Source: Gordonia shandongensis DSM 45094
GTDB taxonomy: Bacteria > Actinomycetota > Actinomycetes > Mycobacteriales > Mycobacteriaceae
Assembly: GCF_000423025.1 (NCBI RefSeq)
Contig: NZ_AUHE01000001.1
Coordinates: 434,001-498,000 of the forward strand
Length of the DNA stretch: 64,000 nt
Reading direction: 5' to 3'
The notes below the pieces were generated by a model. That model worked only from the letters and a program-made list of their open reading frames with translations. It was not told the origin of the DNA and made no database searches. Shown piece by piece: positions 8,291-16,389 of this stretch (its first letter is position 1; every line of letters starts with the position of its first letter). The translations under genes and the position numbers were made by a program.

Positions 8291-8317
8291 TGTTAGTGAG
8301 TTAGTAGTTCACTAACA
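8291..8317. promoter_or_regulatory. Inverted repeat operator between divergent MpaB-type and TetR genes
   Basis: TGTTAGTGA (8291-8299) and TCACTAACA (8309-8317) are exact reverse complements with a 9-bp spacer. The site lies between the divergent starts at 8244 and 8369, where a TetR-family repressor would control both genes. Confidence 0.65.
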
Positions 8318-8368
8318 TCGTAACCACCGGGCAGGGGTGGCGCGCAACCCGCATGCGAAAATCGAGGC

Positions 8369-8974
8369 ATGACCGTCGATGCCACCGACCAGCGAATCCT
8401 CGACGCCGCCCTGGACGTCATGATGGAGTTCGGCATCCGCCGCGGCGCCGTCGAAGAGGTCGCTCGCCGCGCAGGCGTGTCGCACATGACCGTCTACCGG
8501 CGGTGGTCGACCAAACGCGACCTGCTGACCGCCGTGTTCATGCAGATCGCCGACGAGGTGTTCGCCGAGGTCGACGCCGAGGTCTCGACCATGACGTCGA
8601 TCGAAGACCAGTTCATCTCCGGATTCGTCGCGATCTACTGGCGGCTCGGCCGCCATCGGCTGGTCTCCCGACTACTGGAGACCGACCCGGAGACGACCCT
8701 CCCGGCCCTCACCACGGGAGCGGGTCCGATCATCGAACTGGCGACGGACTATCTGGCCGCCCACCTGCGCAACGGCGCTCAACGCGCGGGCGCGGCCATC
8801 GACGATCCCCGCGAGACAGCCGAGATCCTCGTCCGCCTCTGTCATTCGCTGGTGCTGACCGACCGCGCCCACGATCGCCTCGACACGCGGGAGGCCGCCG
8901 AACGCTACGCGCGACAGCGCCTGCTGCCACTGGTCCCGGAGATTGCCGCCCACGGCCACCACCCCGCGCCCTGA
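8369..8974 (+). CDS. TetR-family regulator, divergent from MpaB-type oxygenase
   Basis: A 201-aa regulator. The helix-turn-helix is at about residues 8-52 (RILDAALDVMMEFGIRRGAV, EEVARRAGVSHMTVYRRWSTK). Its C-terminal ligand domain carries QFISGFVAIYWRLGRHRLVS and is not diagnostic. The gene is transcribed away from the oxygenase gene with a 27-bp palindrome between them, so it probably represses that gene and itself. A GAAAAT hexamer 6 nt before the ATG and the lack of a ribosome binding site fit a leaderless mRNA. Confidence 0.87.
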   Translation: MTVDATDQRILDAALDVMMEFGIRRGAVEEVARRAGVSHMTVYRRWSTKRDLLTAVFMQIADEVFAEVDAEVSTMTSIEDQFISGFVAIYWRLGRHRLVSRLLETDPETTLPALTTGAGPIIELATDYLAAHLRNGAQRAGAAIDDPRETAEILVRLCHSLVLTDRAHDRLDTREAAERYARQRLLPLVPEIAAHGHHPAP

Positions 8975-8992
8975 CGCCGCGGACGGGACCTC

Positions 8993-9826
8993 TCAGTCGG
9001 TCGCGACCGGCCGCGACTCGTCGGCCGACCACTGCGAATACGACCCCGGATACAGGGTCGCCGGGAAACCGGCGATCGCGAGTGCCGCGATCTCGTGGGC
9101 CGCGGTGACACCCGACCCGCAGTAGACCACCGTCGGTCGCTCGCCGACGCCGATTTCCTCGAACCGTCGCCGCAACCGGTCGGCGGGCAGGAAGGTGCCG
9201 TCGTCGGCCACATTGGCTCCGGTCGGCGCGTTGACCGCACCGGGGATGTGGCCGGGACGCGGGTCGACGGGCTCGGACTCGCCGCTGAAGCGTTCCGGCG
9301 CCCGCGCATCGAGCAGCAGCGTCGCGTCCGGGTCGACGTCGTCGATGTCGACGGCGGGCAGCTGTCCGGCCGAGAGGACCACGGAGCCGACGCGCGGCGT
9401 CGCATCACCGGTGGAGAGCCGCATGCCCGCCGACCGCCACGCCCCCAGTCCGCCGTCGAGGATGCGCACGTCCTGCACGCCCGCCCATCGCAGCAGCCAC
9501 CAGGCGCGGGCCGCGGCCCTGCCCGCCCAGTCGTCGTACACGACCACGCGGTCGCCGACCGTGACGCCCCAGCGCCGCGCGGCCTCCTGCAGATCCTCGA
9601 TCGCCGGCAGCGGATGCCGCCCCGCGTCCGGTGTGGCCGGCGCCGCCAGCTCGGTCTCCAGGTCGACGTACACCGACCCGGGCAGGTGCCCCTCCCGGTA
9701 GTGGGCCGCACCGTCCGGGTCGCCGAGCCGCCACCGCACGTCGAGCACCACCGGCGGATGCGCCGACAGCATCGCGTCCACCAGATCGTCGACCGTCGTC
9801 AGCACCGTGTTCTCGGTCGTCGTCAT
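8993..9826 (-). CDS. sseA: Thiosulfate sulfurtransferase (rhodanese), two-domain
   Basis: A 277-aa tandem-rhodanese enzyme that moves sulfane sulfur from thiosulfate or 3-mercaptopyruvate to an acceptor in the cytoplasm. The inactive N-terminal domain spans about 1-140 (VVLDVRWRLGDPDGAAHYREG) and the active C-terminal domain 150-277. The catalytic loop is CGSGVTA with Cys236. This loop (CGSGVT) is the mercaptopyruvate/SseA-like type rather than the CRxGx[RT] of classical thiosulfate enzymes, so the donor is uncertain. The start at 9826 follows GAGGCAC. The gene is divergent from a TetR regulator. Confidence 0.88.
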   Translation of the reverse strand: MTTTENTVLTTVDDLVDAMLSAHPPVVLDVRWRLGDPDGAAHYREGHLPGSVYVDLETELAAPATPDAGRHPLPAIEDLQEAARRWGVTVGDRVVVYDDWAGRAAARAWWLLRWAGVQDVRILDGGLGAWRSAGMRLSTGDATPRVGSVVLSAGQLPAVDIDDVDPDATLLLDARAPERFSGESEPVDPRPGHIPGAVNAPTGANVADDGTFLPADRLRRRFEEIGVGERPTVVYCGSGVTAAHEIAALAIAGFPATLYPGSYSQWSADESRPVATD

Positions 9827-9936
9827 CGTGCCTCGCCTCGTCTCTGCGCATTCGCCGGATGATCCCGTCTCGACTCTAGGCCCGCACCGGAATCCGGCGG
9901 ACTCGACCGTCGGGCGAGGCATGCGACAATCGGGCC

Positions 9937-10554
9937 ATGTCAGTCCCCGACCGCGCAGACCCGGCCACCGGAACCGTTGATCGCCTGCGCTCCCGTTTCC
10001 TCGACGCCGGCATGCGAGTCCTGGCGCGCGACGGGTACGGCGGTTTCAAACAGGCCGCCGTCTGCGCCGAGACGGGCCTCACCACCGGCGGTTTCTACCA
10101 CGCCTTTCGCAGTTGGAAGGACTTCGAGGCGGCACTCATCGCCCACTGGGAGGTCGAGTCCACCGCGAGGGTCGTCGACCAGCTGCGCGGCATCCACGGT
10201 GCCGAAGCCCGCGCGCGGGCCCTCCTGCGGGCGGCCGTCGACCTTCCGCACGCCACCGAACGCGCGCTGCGGGTGTGGTCGGCCAAGGCTCCCGCCGTGG
10301 CGGCGGCGGTCGCCGAGATCGACGCGACTCGCCGTGCGGCGATCGCCGAATTCACCGCGGACCTGTTCGACGACGCCGATCACGCCGCGGACTGGGCCGC
10401 GCAGTCGATGATGATGCTGATCGGCTACCAATGCTCCACCGACATCTCGCCCGACACCTTCGCGCGGGTCCTGACGCGGCTGCTCGACGACATCCTCGCC
10501 GCACCGCGGCGGTCACCCGATTCGGGCGGGGCGGTGGCCCAGATGTCCCAATAA
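9937..10554 (+). CDS. TetR-family regulator
   Basis: A 205-aa regulator. The helix-turn-helix lies at about residues 15-62 (FLDAGMRVLARDGYGGFKQA, AVCAETGLTTGGFYHAFRSW), with the TTGGFYHAF recognition helix of the AcrR/TetR type. The gene is divergent from the rhodanese with 110 bp between starts. GACAAT at 9925-9930 lies 6 nt before the ATG and would give a leaderless mRNA. It ends just before a 16-bp repeat array and the convergent SDR gene. Ligand and targets unknown. Confidence 0.85.
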   Translation: MSVPDRADPATGTVDRLRSRFLDAGMRVLARDGYGGFKQAAVCAETGLTTGGFYHAFRSWKDFEAALIAHWEVESTARVVDQLRGIHGAEARARALLRAAVDLPHATERALRVWSAKAPAVAAAVAEIDATRRAAIAEFTADLFDDADHAADWAAQSMMMLIGYQCSTDISPDTFARVLTRLLDDILAAPRRSPDSGGAVAQMSQ

Positions 10555-10565
10555 CCCAGAGGCCC

Positions 10566-10623
10566 CAGTAGTCAGAGGCCCGAGTAGTCAGATGTTCCAG
10601 TAGTCAGATGTCCGAGTAGTCGG
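10566..10623. repeat. 16-bp tandem repeat, about 3.6 copies, at the 3' end of the SDR gene
   Basis: Units start at 10566, 10582, 10598 and 10614, consensus CAGTAGTCAGATGTCC. Each of the first three units carries a TGA on the - strand; because the period is 16, these stops (10572, 10588, 10604) fall in three different frames. Confidence 0.9.
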
Positions 10624-11476
10624 CCACCTGACCGCGCCGCGGCGCCTCCCGCAGCAACCGCAGCATGCGGGGAACCCCGCGCACCGGCAGCCGCGCCGGC
10701 CACGCCGTCGGACGCAGCAGCGCCTCGGTGCCGCCGTCCACGGTCACCACGCTGCCCACCATGAAGTCCGCGGCCGGCGAGAGCATCGTCATCACCCAGT
10801 CCGCGAGGCGCTCGGGCGTCCCGTACTCCAGCGCGGGCACCGGGTACGAGCGCACGTGCCTGCCCGACCCGCTCGCGAGCTGCGCCCGCAGCAACGGCGT
10901 GAGCACCGGACCCGGTGCGATGAGGTTCATCCGGATGCCCGCCCCCGCCCACTCACGCGTCACGGCGGCCCGCCGGACCCACCGGCTCACCGCGAGTTTC
11001 GACGCCGCGTAGGCGACCGGGGCCGACAGTGCGCCCAGCCGCCCGATCCAGCGCGCGGCCCGCTCCGTCTCGCCCCGCTCGAGCAGACTCACCACCCGGC
11101 GCGGCACGAACGGGGTCGACGTGGTGGAGTTCGACCCGAACACCACCACCTTCGCCTTGTCGGCGGCGGCGAGCTGCGGCCGCAACGCTTCGAGCAGCGC
11201 CGTCGCTCCGAGGACGTTGACCTCCACCGTGAGCCGCTCGCGGCCGCGGATGGCTCCGACGCCGGCGGCCATCACCGCGCCGTCCAGCACGCCGCCCGAC
11301 CGCTCCCGGATCGCGAGGATCGCCGCGGACCGTCCCTCCCGGGTCGCCAGGTCGGCCACCACGTCGGCGCCATCGGCGACGTCGACGCCGATCACCTCGT
11401 GCCCGTCGGCGCGGAGCCGATTCGCCACCTGCTCGCCCATGCCCGACGCCGACCCGGTCACCAGAAAACCGCCCAC
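10604..11476 (-). CDS. SDR-family NAD(P)-dependent oxidoreductase
   Basis: A 290-aa short-chain dehydrogenase. The Rossmann cofactor motif TGSASGMG is at 7-14, the acidic residue after beta-2 (VDVADGADVV) favours NAD(H), and the catalytic pair is Tyr156/Lys160 in YAASK. The usual NNAG is replaced by AAGVG. After the catalytic helix comes APGPVLTPLL, the family's substrate-loop region. Hydroxysteroid/3-oxoacyl-type substrates are typical, but nothing here fixes one. Translation starts at GTG 11476 behind GAGGTGG. The stop codon is inside a 16-bp repeat array, so the C-terminus probably was set by repeat expansion. Confidence 0.85.
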   Translation of the reverse strand: MGGFLVTGSASGMGEQVANRLRADGHEVIGVDVADGADVVADLATREGRSAAILAIRERSGGVLDGAVMAAGVGAIRGRERLTVEVNVLGATALLEALRPQLAAADKAKVVVFGSNSTTSTPFVPRRVVSLLERGETERAARWIGRLGALSAPVAYAASKLAVSRWVRRAAVTREWAGAGIRMNLIAPGPVLTPLLRAQLASGSGRHVRSYPVPALEYGTPERLADWVMTMLSPAADFMVGSVVTVDGGTEALLRPTAWPARLPVRGVPRMLRLLREAPRRGQVADYSDI

Positions 11477-11554
11477 AGATCCACCTCGCTCATCGGTGGA
11501 ACCCGTGTCGGTGCCACCCGGAGTTCCAGTTCTACAGGCCCCGCCGCAACCGTG

Positions 11555-12682
11555 TCAGGAGTCCAGCCGATACACCCGCCGCGCCGTCTCGGCGAACAAC
11601 TGCGTCACGACGTGCTCACCGCGGTCGCCGAGGACGTCGAGCAGCGCGCCGGCCACCATCCCGATCGGCGCATTCGGCTTGTCGACCGGTGAGTCCGATC
11701 CGAACATCACGCGGTCGGGCCCGAAATGGTCCACCACGTGCAGTACCAGCGGACCGATCATGTCGGCGAGAACCCGTCTGCTGCCGATGTTGCCCGCCGT
11801 CTCCCGGCCGTAGCCGAGCACGCCGAGCCCGAGGCCCGACACCTTCACCACCACGTTCGGGTTCTGCGCGATCATCGTCATCCGTTCGCGCCACAGATTG
11901 TGGATCTCGGCACGCGCCGCGGCCGTGGTGCCGGTGCGTGCGCCCGTGGGCCCGAAGATCCCCGCCGGCAACCCGAGGTGGTCGATGACGATCGTCGTCT
12001 CCGGGAACCGACGCGCCAGCAGATCGAGCTGTCCGAGCTGATGGGAGTACGCGAGGGACACGAAGCTCAGACCGCGGTCGGCGAGCGCCTCGAAACCGGT
12101 GAGGAAGGCCGTCGACGCCACGAAGTCGGGTTCGGCGCACCAGTCGAGGAGATCCGGGTCCGGATGCTGCGCCCATTTGACGCGCACCCCGCGCACTCGG
12201 TCGGACTCGGCCAGCTGCCGGTCGAGGTGCGTCGCGAACTGCGGGTGCCGCGGATCGGCGGCCGTGACGACGGCACCCAGCCGCGGGCCATGCGTCCCAT
12301 TGGGCAGACCGGTCACATACGTCAGCTCCGCGGCGGCACGCGCCATGACGACCTCGGGGTCCGGTTCGGGCCGCCACTGCGATTCGACGGCGACGACCTG
12401 CTCGGTGCCGACCCCGGTGGACGCCATGAGGTTGCCGACGTCGATCGCATACTGCGGCGGCTCGTACGCTGCGCCGAGGACCGCCGGATCGATGAGGAGA
12501 CGACGCTCGTCGGGATCGGTGAACCGCGCCGAGGCCCGCAGGATCGGACCGGGGACCAGTCGACGCATGGGCAGCGCCGCGATCCGCGCGAAGCGGGCCA
12601 ACGCCCACGACGAACGCGTCGGATCGAAGTAGTGCACGTGCGCATCGACGATCCCGGGCAGCAGTCCGTCGAGCGTCGTCAC
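11555..12682 (-). CDS. Amidohydrolase-family protein (amidohydrolase 2)
   Basis: A 375-aa TIM-barrel metal-dependent hydrolase or decarboxylase of the amidohydrolase-2 family (2-pyrone-4,6-dicarboxylate lactonase/ACMSD relatives). The metal motif DAHVHYF carries His15 and His17; a further metal-binding His follows in IDHLGLPAG, and the catalytic Asp is in MFGSDSPVDKP near the end. The GTG start at 12682 gives a protein that begins with the family's short lead-in before DAHVH; a GTG 8 codons earlier is possible. Upstream lies a tRNA-like element. Substrate unknown. Confidence 0.82.
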   Translation of the reverse strand: MTTLDGLLPGIVDAHVHYFDPTRSSWALARFARIAALPMRRLVPGPILRASARFTDPDERRLLIDPAVLGAAYEPPQYAIDVGNLMASTGVGTEQVVAVESQWRPEPDPEVVMARAAAELTYVTGLPNGTHGPRLGAVVTAADPRHPQFATHLDRQLAESDRVRGVRVKWAQHPDPDLLDWCAEPDFVASTAFLTGFEALADRGLSFVSLAYSHQLGQLDLLARRFPETTIVIDHLGLPAGIFGPTGARTGTTAAARAEIHNLWRERMTMIAQNPNVVVKVSGLGLGVLGYGRETAGNIGSRRVLADMIGPLVLHVVDHFGPDRVMFGSDSPVDKPNAPIGMVAGALLDVLGDRGEHVVTQLFAETARRVYRLDS

Positions 12683-12709
12683 ATCGCATAGAGTGCCACA
12701 CCGCACGCC

Positions 12710-12752
12710 GTCGCGCGCCTGTCGATGGCGGGTTCGATTCCCGCACGCGACT
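12710..12752 (+). other. tRNA-like element (acceptor stem plus T-arm), possible tRNA pseudogene
   Basis: GTCGCG (12710-12715) pairs with CGCGAC (12746-12751). Between them, 12728-12744 forms a perfect 5-bp T-stem with the canonical 7-nt T-loop TTCGATT. The space left for D-arm and anticodon arm is only about 12 nt, so this is not a working tRNA; it looks like a tRNA remnant or a tRNA-mimic. Confidence 0.4.
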
Positions 12753-12785
12753 ACAGTGAGCCGTGCACCAACCGCGGGGCCACTG

Positions 12786-12870
12786 ACAGCGATTGGAACG
12801 GCAGCGATCGGAACGGCAGCGATCGGAACGGCAGCGATCGGGACGGCAGCGATGGGAACGGCAGCGATGG
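12786..12870. repeat. 15-bp tandem repeat, 5.7 copies, in the 5' region of the flavohaemoglobin gene
   Basis: Units of GCAGCGATCGGAACG begin at 12786, 12801, 12816, 12831, 12846 and 12861. The last partial unit supplies the first two bases of the GGAGG ribosome binding site (12869-12873). Confidence 0.92.
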
Positions 12871-12880
12871 AGGCGGAACA

Positions 12881-14035
12881 GTGACCGAGCCGGGGCAACC
12901 CATCCTCGCGCAGGCGCGCTCGCTGATCGCCGCGGACCCGGATCGATTCGCGCGCAGCGTCTTCGCACGCCTCTTCGCACTCCAGCCGCGGCTGCGCGAA
13001 CTGTTCCCCGTCGAGATGGCCGAGCTGCGCTCGGTGTTCGTCGACGTGATCGACCACGTCCTGGACGCCATCCCCGCATCCGGCGGGCACGACGAACTCG
13101 TCGACTTCCTGGCGCAGCTGGGCCGCGACCACCGCAAATACGGGGTCCTCGGCGAGCATTACTGGCTCATGTACGAGGCCCTCATGTCGGAGTTCGAATA
13201 CGTCTTCGGCGACCGCTGGACCCCCGAGACCACCGAGACGGTCTCGCAGGCCATGCAGTTGACCACCGGGGTGATGCGGGGCGCCGCCGACAGCGTCACC
13301 GACCCCGCCCGCTGGACGGCCCGCGTGGTCCAGAAGTTCACGATCAACCGCGAACGGGCCGTCGTGCGGCTCGTCGTGGACGGCGAGGCGCCCCCGTTCG
13401 CGGCCGGCCAGTACCTCGAGACGCAGATCCCGCAGTGGCCGCGGGTGTGGCGCAACTTCTCACCGGCGATCCCGCCGAACGACGACGGCCACCTCGAGTT
13501 CCACGTCCGCGCCGTGCAGGGCGGACGGTTGAGCCCGACGATCGTCCGCGACACCACGGTCGGCGACGTGTGGACCTTCGGTCAACGGCACGGCACCATG
13601 CGCGTCGACCCCGACCGGCCCGTCCTCATGATCGCCGGCGGCAGCGGTCTGGCACCGCTGCGCGCCCTACTGCTCGATCTCGCGACGAACGCCGACGCCC
13701 CCGCCACCCACATCTTCTACGGCACCCGCTACCCGGGCGAACTGTACGAGCTCGGCGTGCTGCATCAGCTCGCCCGCTCCAATCCGTGGCTGCGGGTGAC
13801 CGCCGTCAGCGAGGAGACCGAGGATCCGTGGTGGATCACCGGCGCCGCCGACCCCCGCCAGTGGGGTACCGAACTCGTCTACGGCCGGGTGGGCGAGGTC
13901 GCCGCCAGATACCGCGACTGGACCGACCGGCAGGTGCTGATCTGCGGTCCGTCGCCGATGGTCTTCCACACCGCGCTGCAGCTCCGCGCGGCCGGAGTGC
14001 CCGGGGACGCGATCTCGCACGACCCCCTCGACTGA
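12881..14035 (+). CDS. Flavohaemoglobin-like protein (globin plus FAD/NAD reductase)
   Basis: A 384-aa fusion of an N-terminal globin (about 1-135) and a ferredoxin-reductase module. The proximal haem ligand is likely His84 in RDHRKYGVLGEHY. The FAD motif is RNFS (191-194) instead of the RxYS of classical Hmp. The NAD pyrophosphate motif is GGSGLAPL (253-260), and CGPSPMV follows near the C-terminus. These deviations resemble the mycobacterial type II flavohaemoglobins rather than NO-dioxygenase Hmp, so NO detoxification is not assured. The GTG start at 12881 is chosen because GGAGG sits 7 nt upstream. The frame extends upstream through the 15-bp repeats but has no other ribosome binding site. 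Confidence 0.82.
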   Translation: MTEPGQPILAQARSLIAADPDRFARSVFARLFALQPRLRELFPVEMAELRSVFVDVIDHVLDAIPASGGHDELVDFLAQLGRDHRKYGVLGEHYWLMYEALMSEFEYVFGDRWTPETTETVSQAMQLTTGVMRGAADSVTDPARWTARVVQKFTINRERAVVRLVVDGEAPPFAAGQYLETQIPQWPRVWRNFSPAIPPNDDGHLEFHVRAVQGGRLSPTIVRDTTVGDVWTFGQRHGTMRVDPDRPVLMIAGGSGLAPLRALLLDLATNADAPATHIFYGTRYPGELYELGVLHQLARSNPWLRVTAVSEETEDPWWITGAADPRQWGTELVYGRVGEVAARYRDWTDRQVLICGPSPMVFHTALQLRAAGVPGDAISHDPLD

Positions 14036-14060
14036 CGGTCCGGCGCGCGGTGCCGCGCGG

Positions 14061-14483
14061 CTACTTGCCCGCGATGCGGGAGGCCGCAGCGGCCGCCGAC
14101 AGGGCGGCACCGATGAGGACGATGTTCTTGCGGAAGTGCGTCTTGTGCGCGTTCCGCATCGCCGGATCCTCCATCTCCCAGTAGGCGTGGCCCGCGGCCG
14201 TCGTCGGGATGAGCGAACCGGCGATGAGCCCCGCACCGGCCACCGGGGCGACACCCGATGCGATGAGCGCACCGCCGACCACCTGGGCGGCACCGTTGGC
14301 GCGGACGATGGTCTCATTGTCGACCGGCACCGGAACCACCTCGCGCATCTTGTCGAGCAGCGGCGCCGCCATCCCCACCCGCGGCCCCGGATCGCTCGCC
14401 GCCTCGTAACCGAACATCATCAGCGGCACTCCGGTGAGGAGTCGGCCGGCGGTACCGAGGACGGAGTGGGCGGTCACGGTCAT
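14061..14483 (-). CDS. DoxX-family membrane protein
   Basis: A 140-aa integral membrane protein with about four hydrophobic segments (LGTAGRLLTGVPLMMFGYEA, VVGGALIASGVAPVAGAGLI, IVLIGAALSAAAAASRIAG). DoxX-like proteins are linked to thiosulfate oxidation in archaea and to a redox membrane complex (SodA-DoxX-SseA) in mycobacteria; the link here is by family only, although an SseA-type rhodanese lies 4 kb away. The start at 14483 follows AAGGGAACCCC. It is convergent with the flavohaemoglobin gene. Confidence 0.8.
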   Translation of the reverse strand: MTVTAHSVLGTAGRLLTGVPLMMFGYEAASDPGPRVGMAAPLLDKMREVVPVPVDNETIVRANGAAQVVGGALIASGVAPVAGAGLIAGSLIPTTAAGHAYWEMEDPAMRNAHKTHFRKNIVLIGAALSAAAAASRIAGK

Positions 14484-14577
14484 GGGGTTCCCTTCGGGTC
14501 ACGGCCTCGGTCGGCGAGCGTGCCGACGGTCGGCGCATCGGTTCTCGTGCGTGTCACGGCGGTCCAACGACGACGAG

Positions 14578-14614
14578 GGGGCGTCGATTCCCGATCACCG
14601 GAAATCGACGCCCC
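14578..14614 (-). terminator. Hairpin terminator candidate after the dnaK operon
   Basis: GGGGCGTCGATT (14578-14589) and AATCGACGCCCC (14603-14614) form a perfect 12-bp stem around a 13-nt loop, 56 bp after the hspR stop. No U-tract follows, which is common in high-GC actinobacteria. Confidence 0.6.
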
Positions 14615-14669
14615 AGACGTATCGAAGATCACTTTTGCGCGCGGCACCGCACCGGGTGACCGCCGCGGG

Positions 14670-15095
14670 TCACCGCTCGGGTTTCTTGCCGCGCGGCTGC
14701 CACACCACGAGGGCGCTCGTCCTGGGCACCGGGACCAGTTCGGCGCCCGGCCGGCCGGTGCGGCGGACCGCGTCCAGATCGCGTTGGAGTTCGCCGACGC
14801 GCGACCGCAGCGCCTCCACCTGGTCGGAGAGCTCGATGATCCGTTTGATGCCGGCGAGGTTGACGCCCTCGTCCTGCGACAGTCGTTGAATCTCGCGGAG
14901 CATCTCCACATCGCGGTTCGAGTACCGGCGGCCGCCGCCGCGGGTGCGCTGCGGCGTCACCAGGCCGAGTCGGTCGTAGGTCCGCAGGGTCTGCGCGTGC
15001 ATTCCGGCGAGCTCGGCGGCCACCGAGATCAGGAACGTCGCGGCGTCATCGCCGTGTCCTCGTCCGCTTCCGGACCCACCGTGTGTGCGAGCCAT
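14670..15095 (-). CDS. hspR: Heat-shock repressor HspR (MerR family)
   Basis: A 141-aa MerR-type repressor that binds HAIR elements, with DnaK as co-repressor in Streptomyces. The winged helix-turn-helix covers about 22-75 (VAAELAGMHAQTLRTYDRLG, LVTPQRTRGGGRRYSNRDVE), followed by the dimerisation helix QVEALRSRVGELQRDLDAVR. It is the last gene of the dnaK-grpE-dnaJ-hspR operon and starts 6 bp after the dnaJ stop codon, so feedback control is built into the operon. HAIR-like sites are seen before dnaK and before lon. Confidence 0.93.
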   Translation of the reverse strand: MARTHGGSGSGRGHGDDAATFLISVAAELAGMHAQTLRTYDRLGLVTPQRTRGGGRRYSNRDVEMLREIQRLSQDEGVNLAGIKRIIELSDQVEALRSRVGELQRDLDAVRRTGRPGAELVPVPRTSALVVWQPRGKKPER

Positions 15096-15101
15096 CGTGC
15101 A

Positions 15102-16283
15102 TCACCGCCCCCATCCGGCGCGGGGATCGAACCCGCTGGCCTTCTCTGCCTCCGCGTACCGTGTCATCGCGTCGATCGCCGGTTCGTCCAGCGTCGTCGG
15201 CACCGACACCTTGACCGTCACGAGCAGGTCGCCGGACCCGCCGGACCGCTTCGGGACGCCACGCCCCTTCAACCGCAGGGTACGACCGTCGGACGTGCCC
15301 GCCGGGATCTTGACCCCCACCGAGGAGTCGAGCGTCGGCACCGAGACCGTCGCGCCGAGCACCAGTTCGGAGATGCTGACCGGCAACTGCACCTTGAGGT
15401 CGTTGCCGCTGCGCGTGAACACCGCATCGGGTTTCACGTGCACGGTCACGTACAGGTCGCCCGACGGCGCCCCGCGCATCCCGGCCTCGCCCTGTCCGGC
15501 CAGCCGGATCCGCTGACCGTCCTCGACGCCCTGGGGCACGCGGACGTTGATGGTCCGCGGCCGCACCGTCACGCCGTTGCCGCCGCAGTCGGTGCACGGC
15601 TGGTCGATCTTGGTGCCGGTGCCCTGACAGTCGGGGCACGGCTCGGAGAAACCGAAGTGGCCCTGGCTGCGGGTGACGAACGCCGACCCGTTGCAGGTGG
15701 GGCAGGTCCGCGGGCTCGACCCCGGGCGCGCACCGCTGCCGTGGCAGGCGGTGCACGGCGACGGGCTGGTCACCCGCAGGCTGACCGTGGTGCCCTGCAC
15801 GGCGTCGCGGAACGCGAGCGTCGTCTGGGTCTCGAGGTCGTTGCCGCGCCGCTGCCGCTGCTGGGTGCCGCCGGGGCGGCCGCGGCCGCCCAGCAGGTCG
15901 CCGAGCATGTCGCCCAGGCCACCGCCGCCACCGCCGGCCGCGCCGCCGCCGAACAGGTCGCCGAGGTCGAATCCGTCGGCTCCGCCGCTGAACCCGCCAC
16001 CGCTGAAGCCGCCACCGCCCCCGCCGCCGCGGAAACGTCCGCTGGCCATGAGGGTGCGGGCCTCGTCGTATTCGCGGCGCTTGGTCTCATCGGCCAGCAC
16101 GCTGTGCGCCTCCGACACGCGCTTGAAGCGCTCCTCGGCCGCCGTGTCGCCGGGGTTGGCGTCCGGGTGCAGCTCGCGTGCCAGTCGCCGGTAGGCCTTC
16201 TTGATCTGATCGGCCGAGGCGTCGGAAGAAACGCCGAGGTCCGCGTAGAAGTCGCGATCGAGCCACTCACGCTGGGGAGCCAT
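15102..16283 (-). CDS. dnaJ: Chaperone DnaJ (Hsp40)
   Basis: A 393-aa type I J-protein that delivers unfolded clients to DnaK and stimulates its ATPase. The J-domain is at about 10-75 with HPD at 39-41. The Gly/Phe-rich linker is mostly glycine here. Four zinc-finger repeats follow ([32 protein letters not shown]) and then the substrate-binding C-terminal domains. The GTGACG before the ATG at 16283 is part of a strong AGGAGGTGA ribosome binding site. Unlike the other operon junctions, a 106-bp gap with a stable hairpin separates it from grpE. Confidence 0.95.
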   Translation of the reverse strand: MAPQREWLDRDFYADLGVSSDASADQIKKAYRRLARELHPDANPGDTAAEERFKRVSEAHSVLADETKRREYDEARTLMASGRFRGGGGGGGFSGGGFSGGADGFDLGDLFGGGAAGGGGGGLGDMLGDLLGGRGRPGGTQQRQRRGNDLETQTTLAFRDAVQGTTVSLRVTSPSPCTACHGSGARPGSSPRTCPTCNGSAFVTRSQGHFGFSEPCPDCQGTGTKIDQPCTDCGGNGVTVRPRTINVRVPQGVEDGQRIRLAGQGEAGMRGAPSGDLYVTVHVKPDAVFTRSGNDLKVQLPVSISELVLGATVSVPTLDSSVGVKIPAGTSDGRTLRLKGRGVPKRSGGSGDLLVTVKVSVPTTLDEPAIDAMTRYAEAEKASGFDPRAGWGR

Positions 16284-16357
16284 CAGACGTCACCTCCTGA
16301 AAAGTCTGTCGTTGTTATGTGTCGCTCCTGTTCGGGACACGGTGTCGCGGTGTGGTC

Positions 16358-16382
16358 GCGGGGCCGCCGTGGGCGGCCCCGC
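16358..16382 (-). other. 11-bp GC hairpin between grpE and dnaJ
   Basis: GCGGGGCCGCC (16358-16368) pairs perfectly with GGCGGCCCCGC (16372-16382) around a GTG loop, 7 bp after the grpE stop. It may be a partial terminator or RNA-stabilising/processing element setting the DnaK:DnaJ ratio. Confidence 0.65.
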
Positions 16383-16389
16383 GCTCACA

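Noticed and set aside
12725..12880. Longer N-terminus for the flavohaemoglobin with SDRNG repeats
   Set aside because: The GGAGG at 12869 and GTG at 12881 give a start with normal family length, and the upstream part runs through the tRNA-like element.
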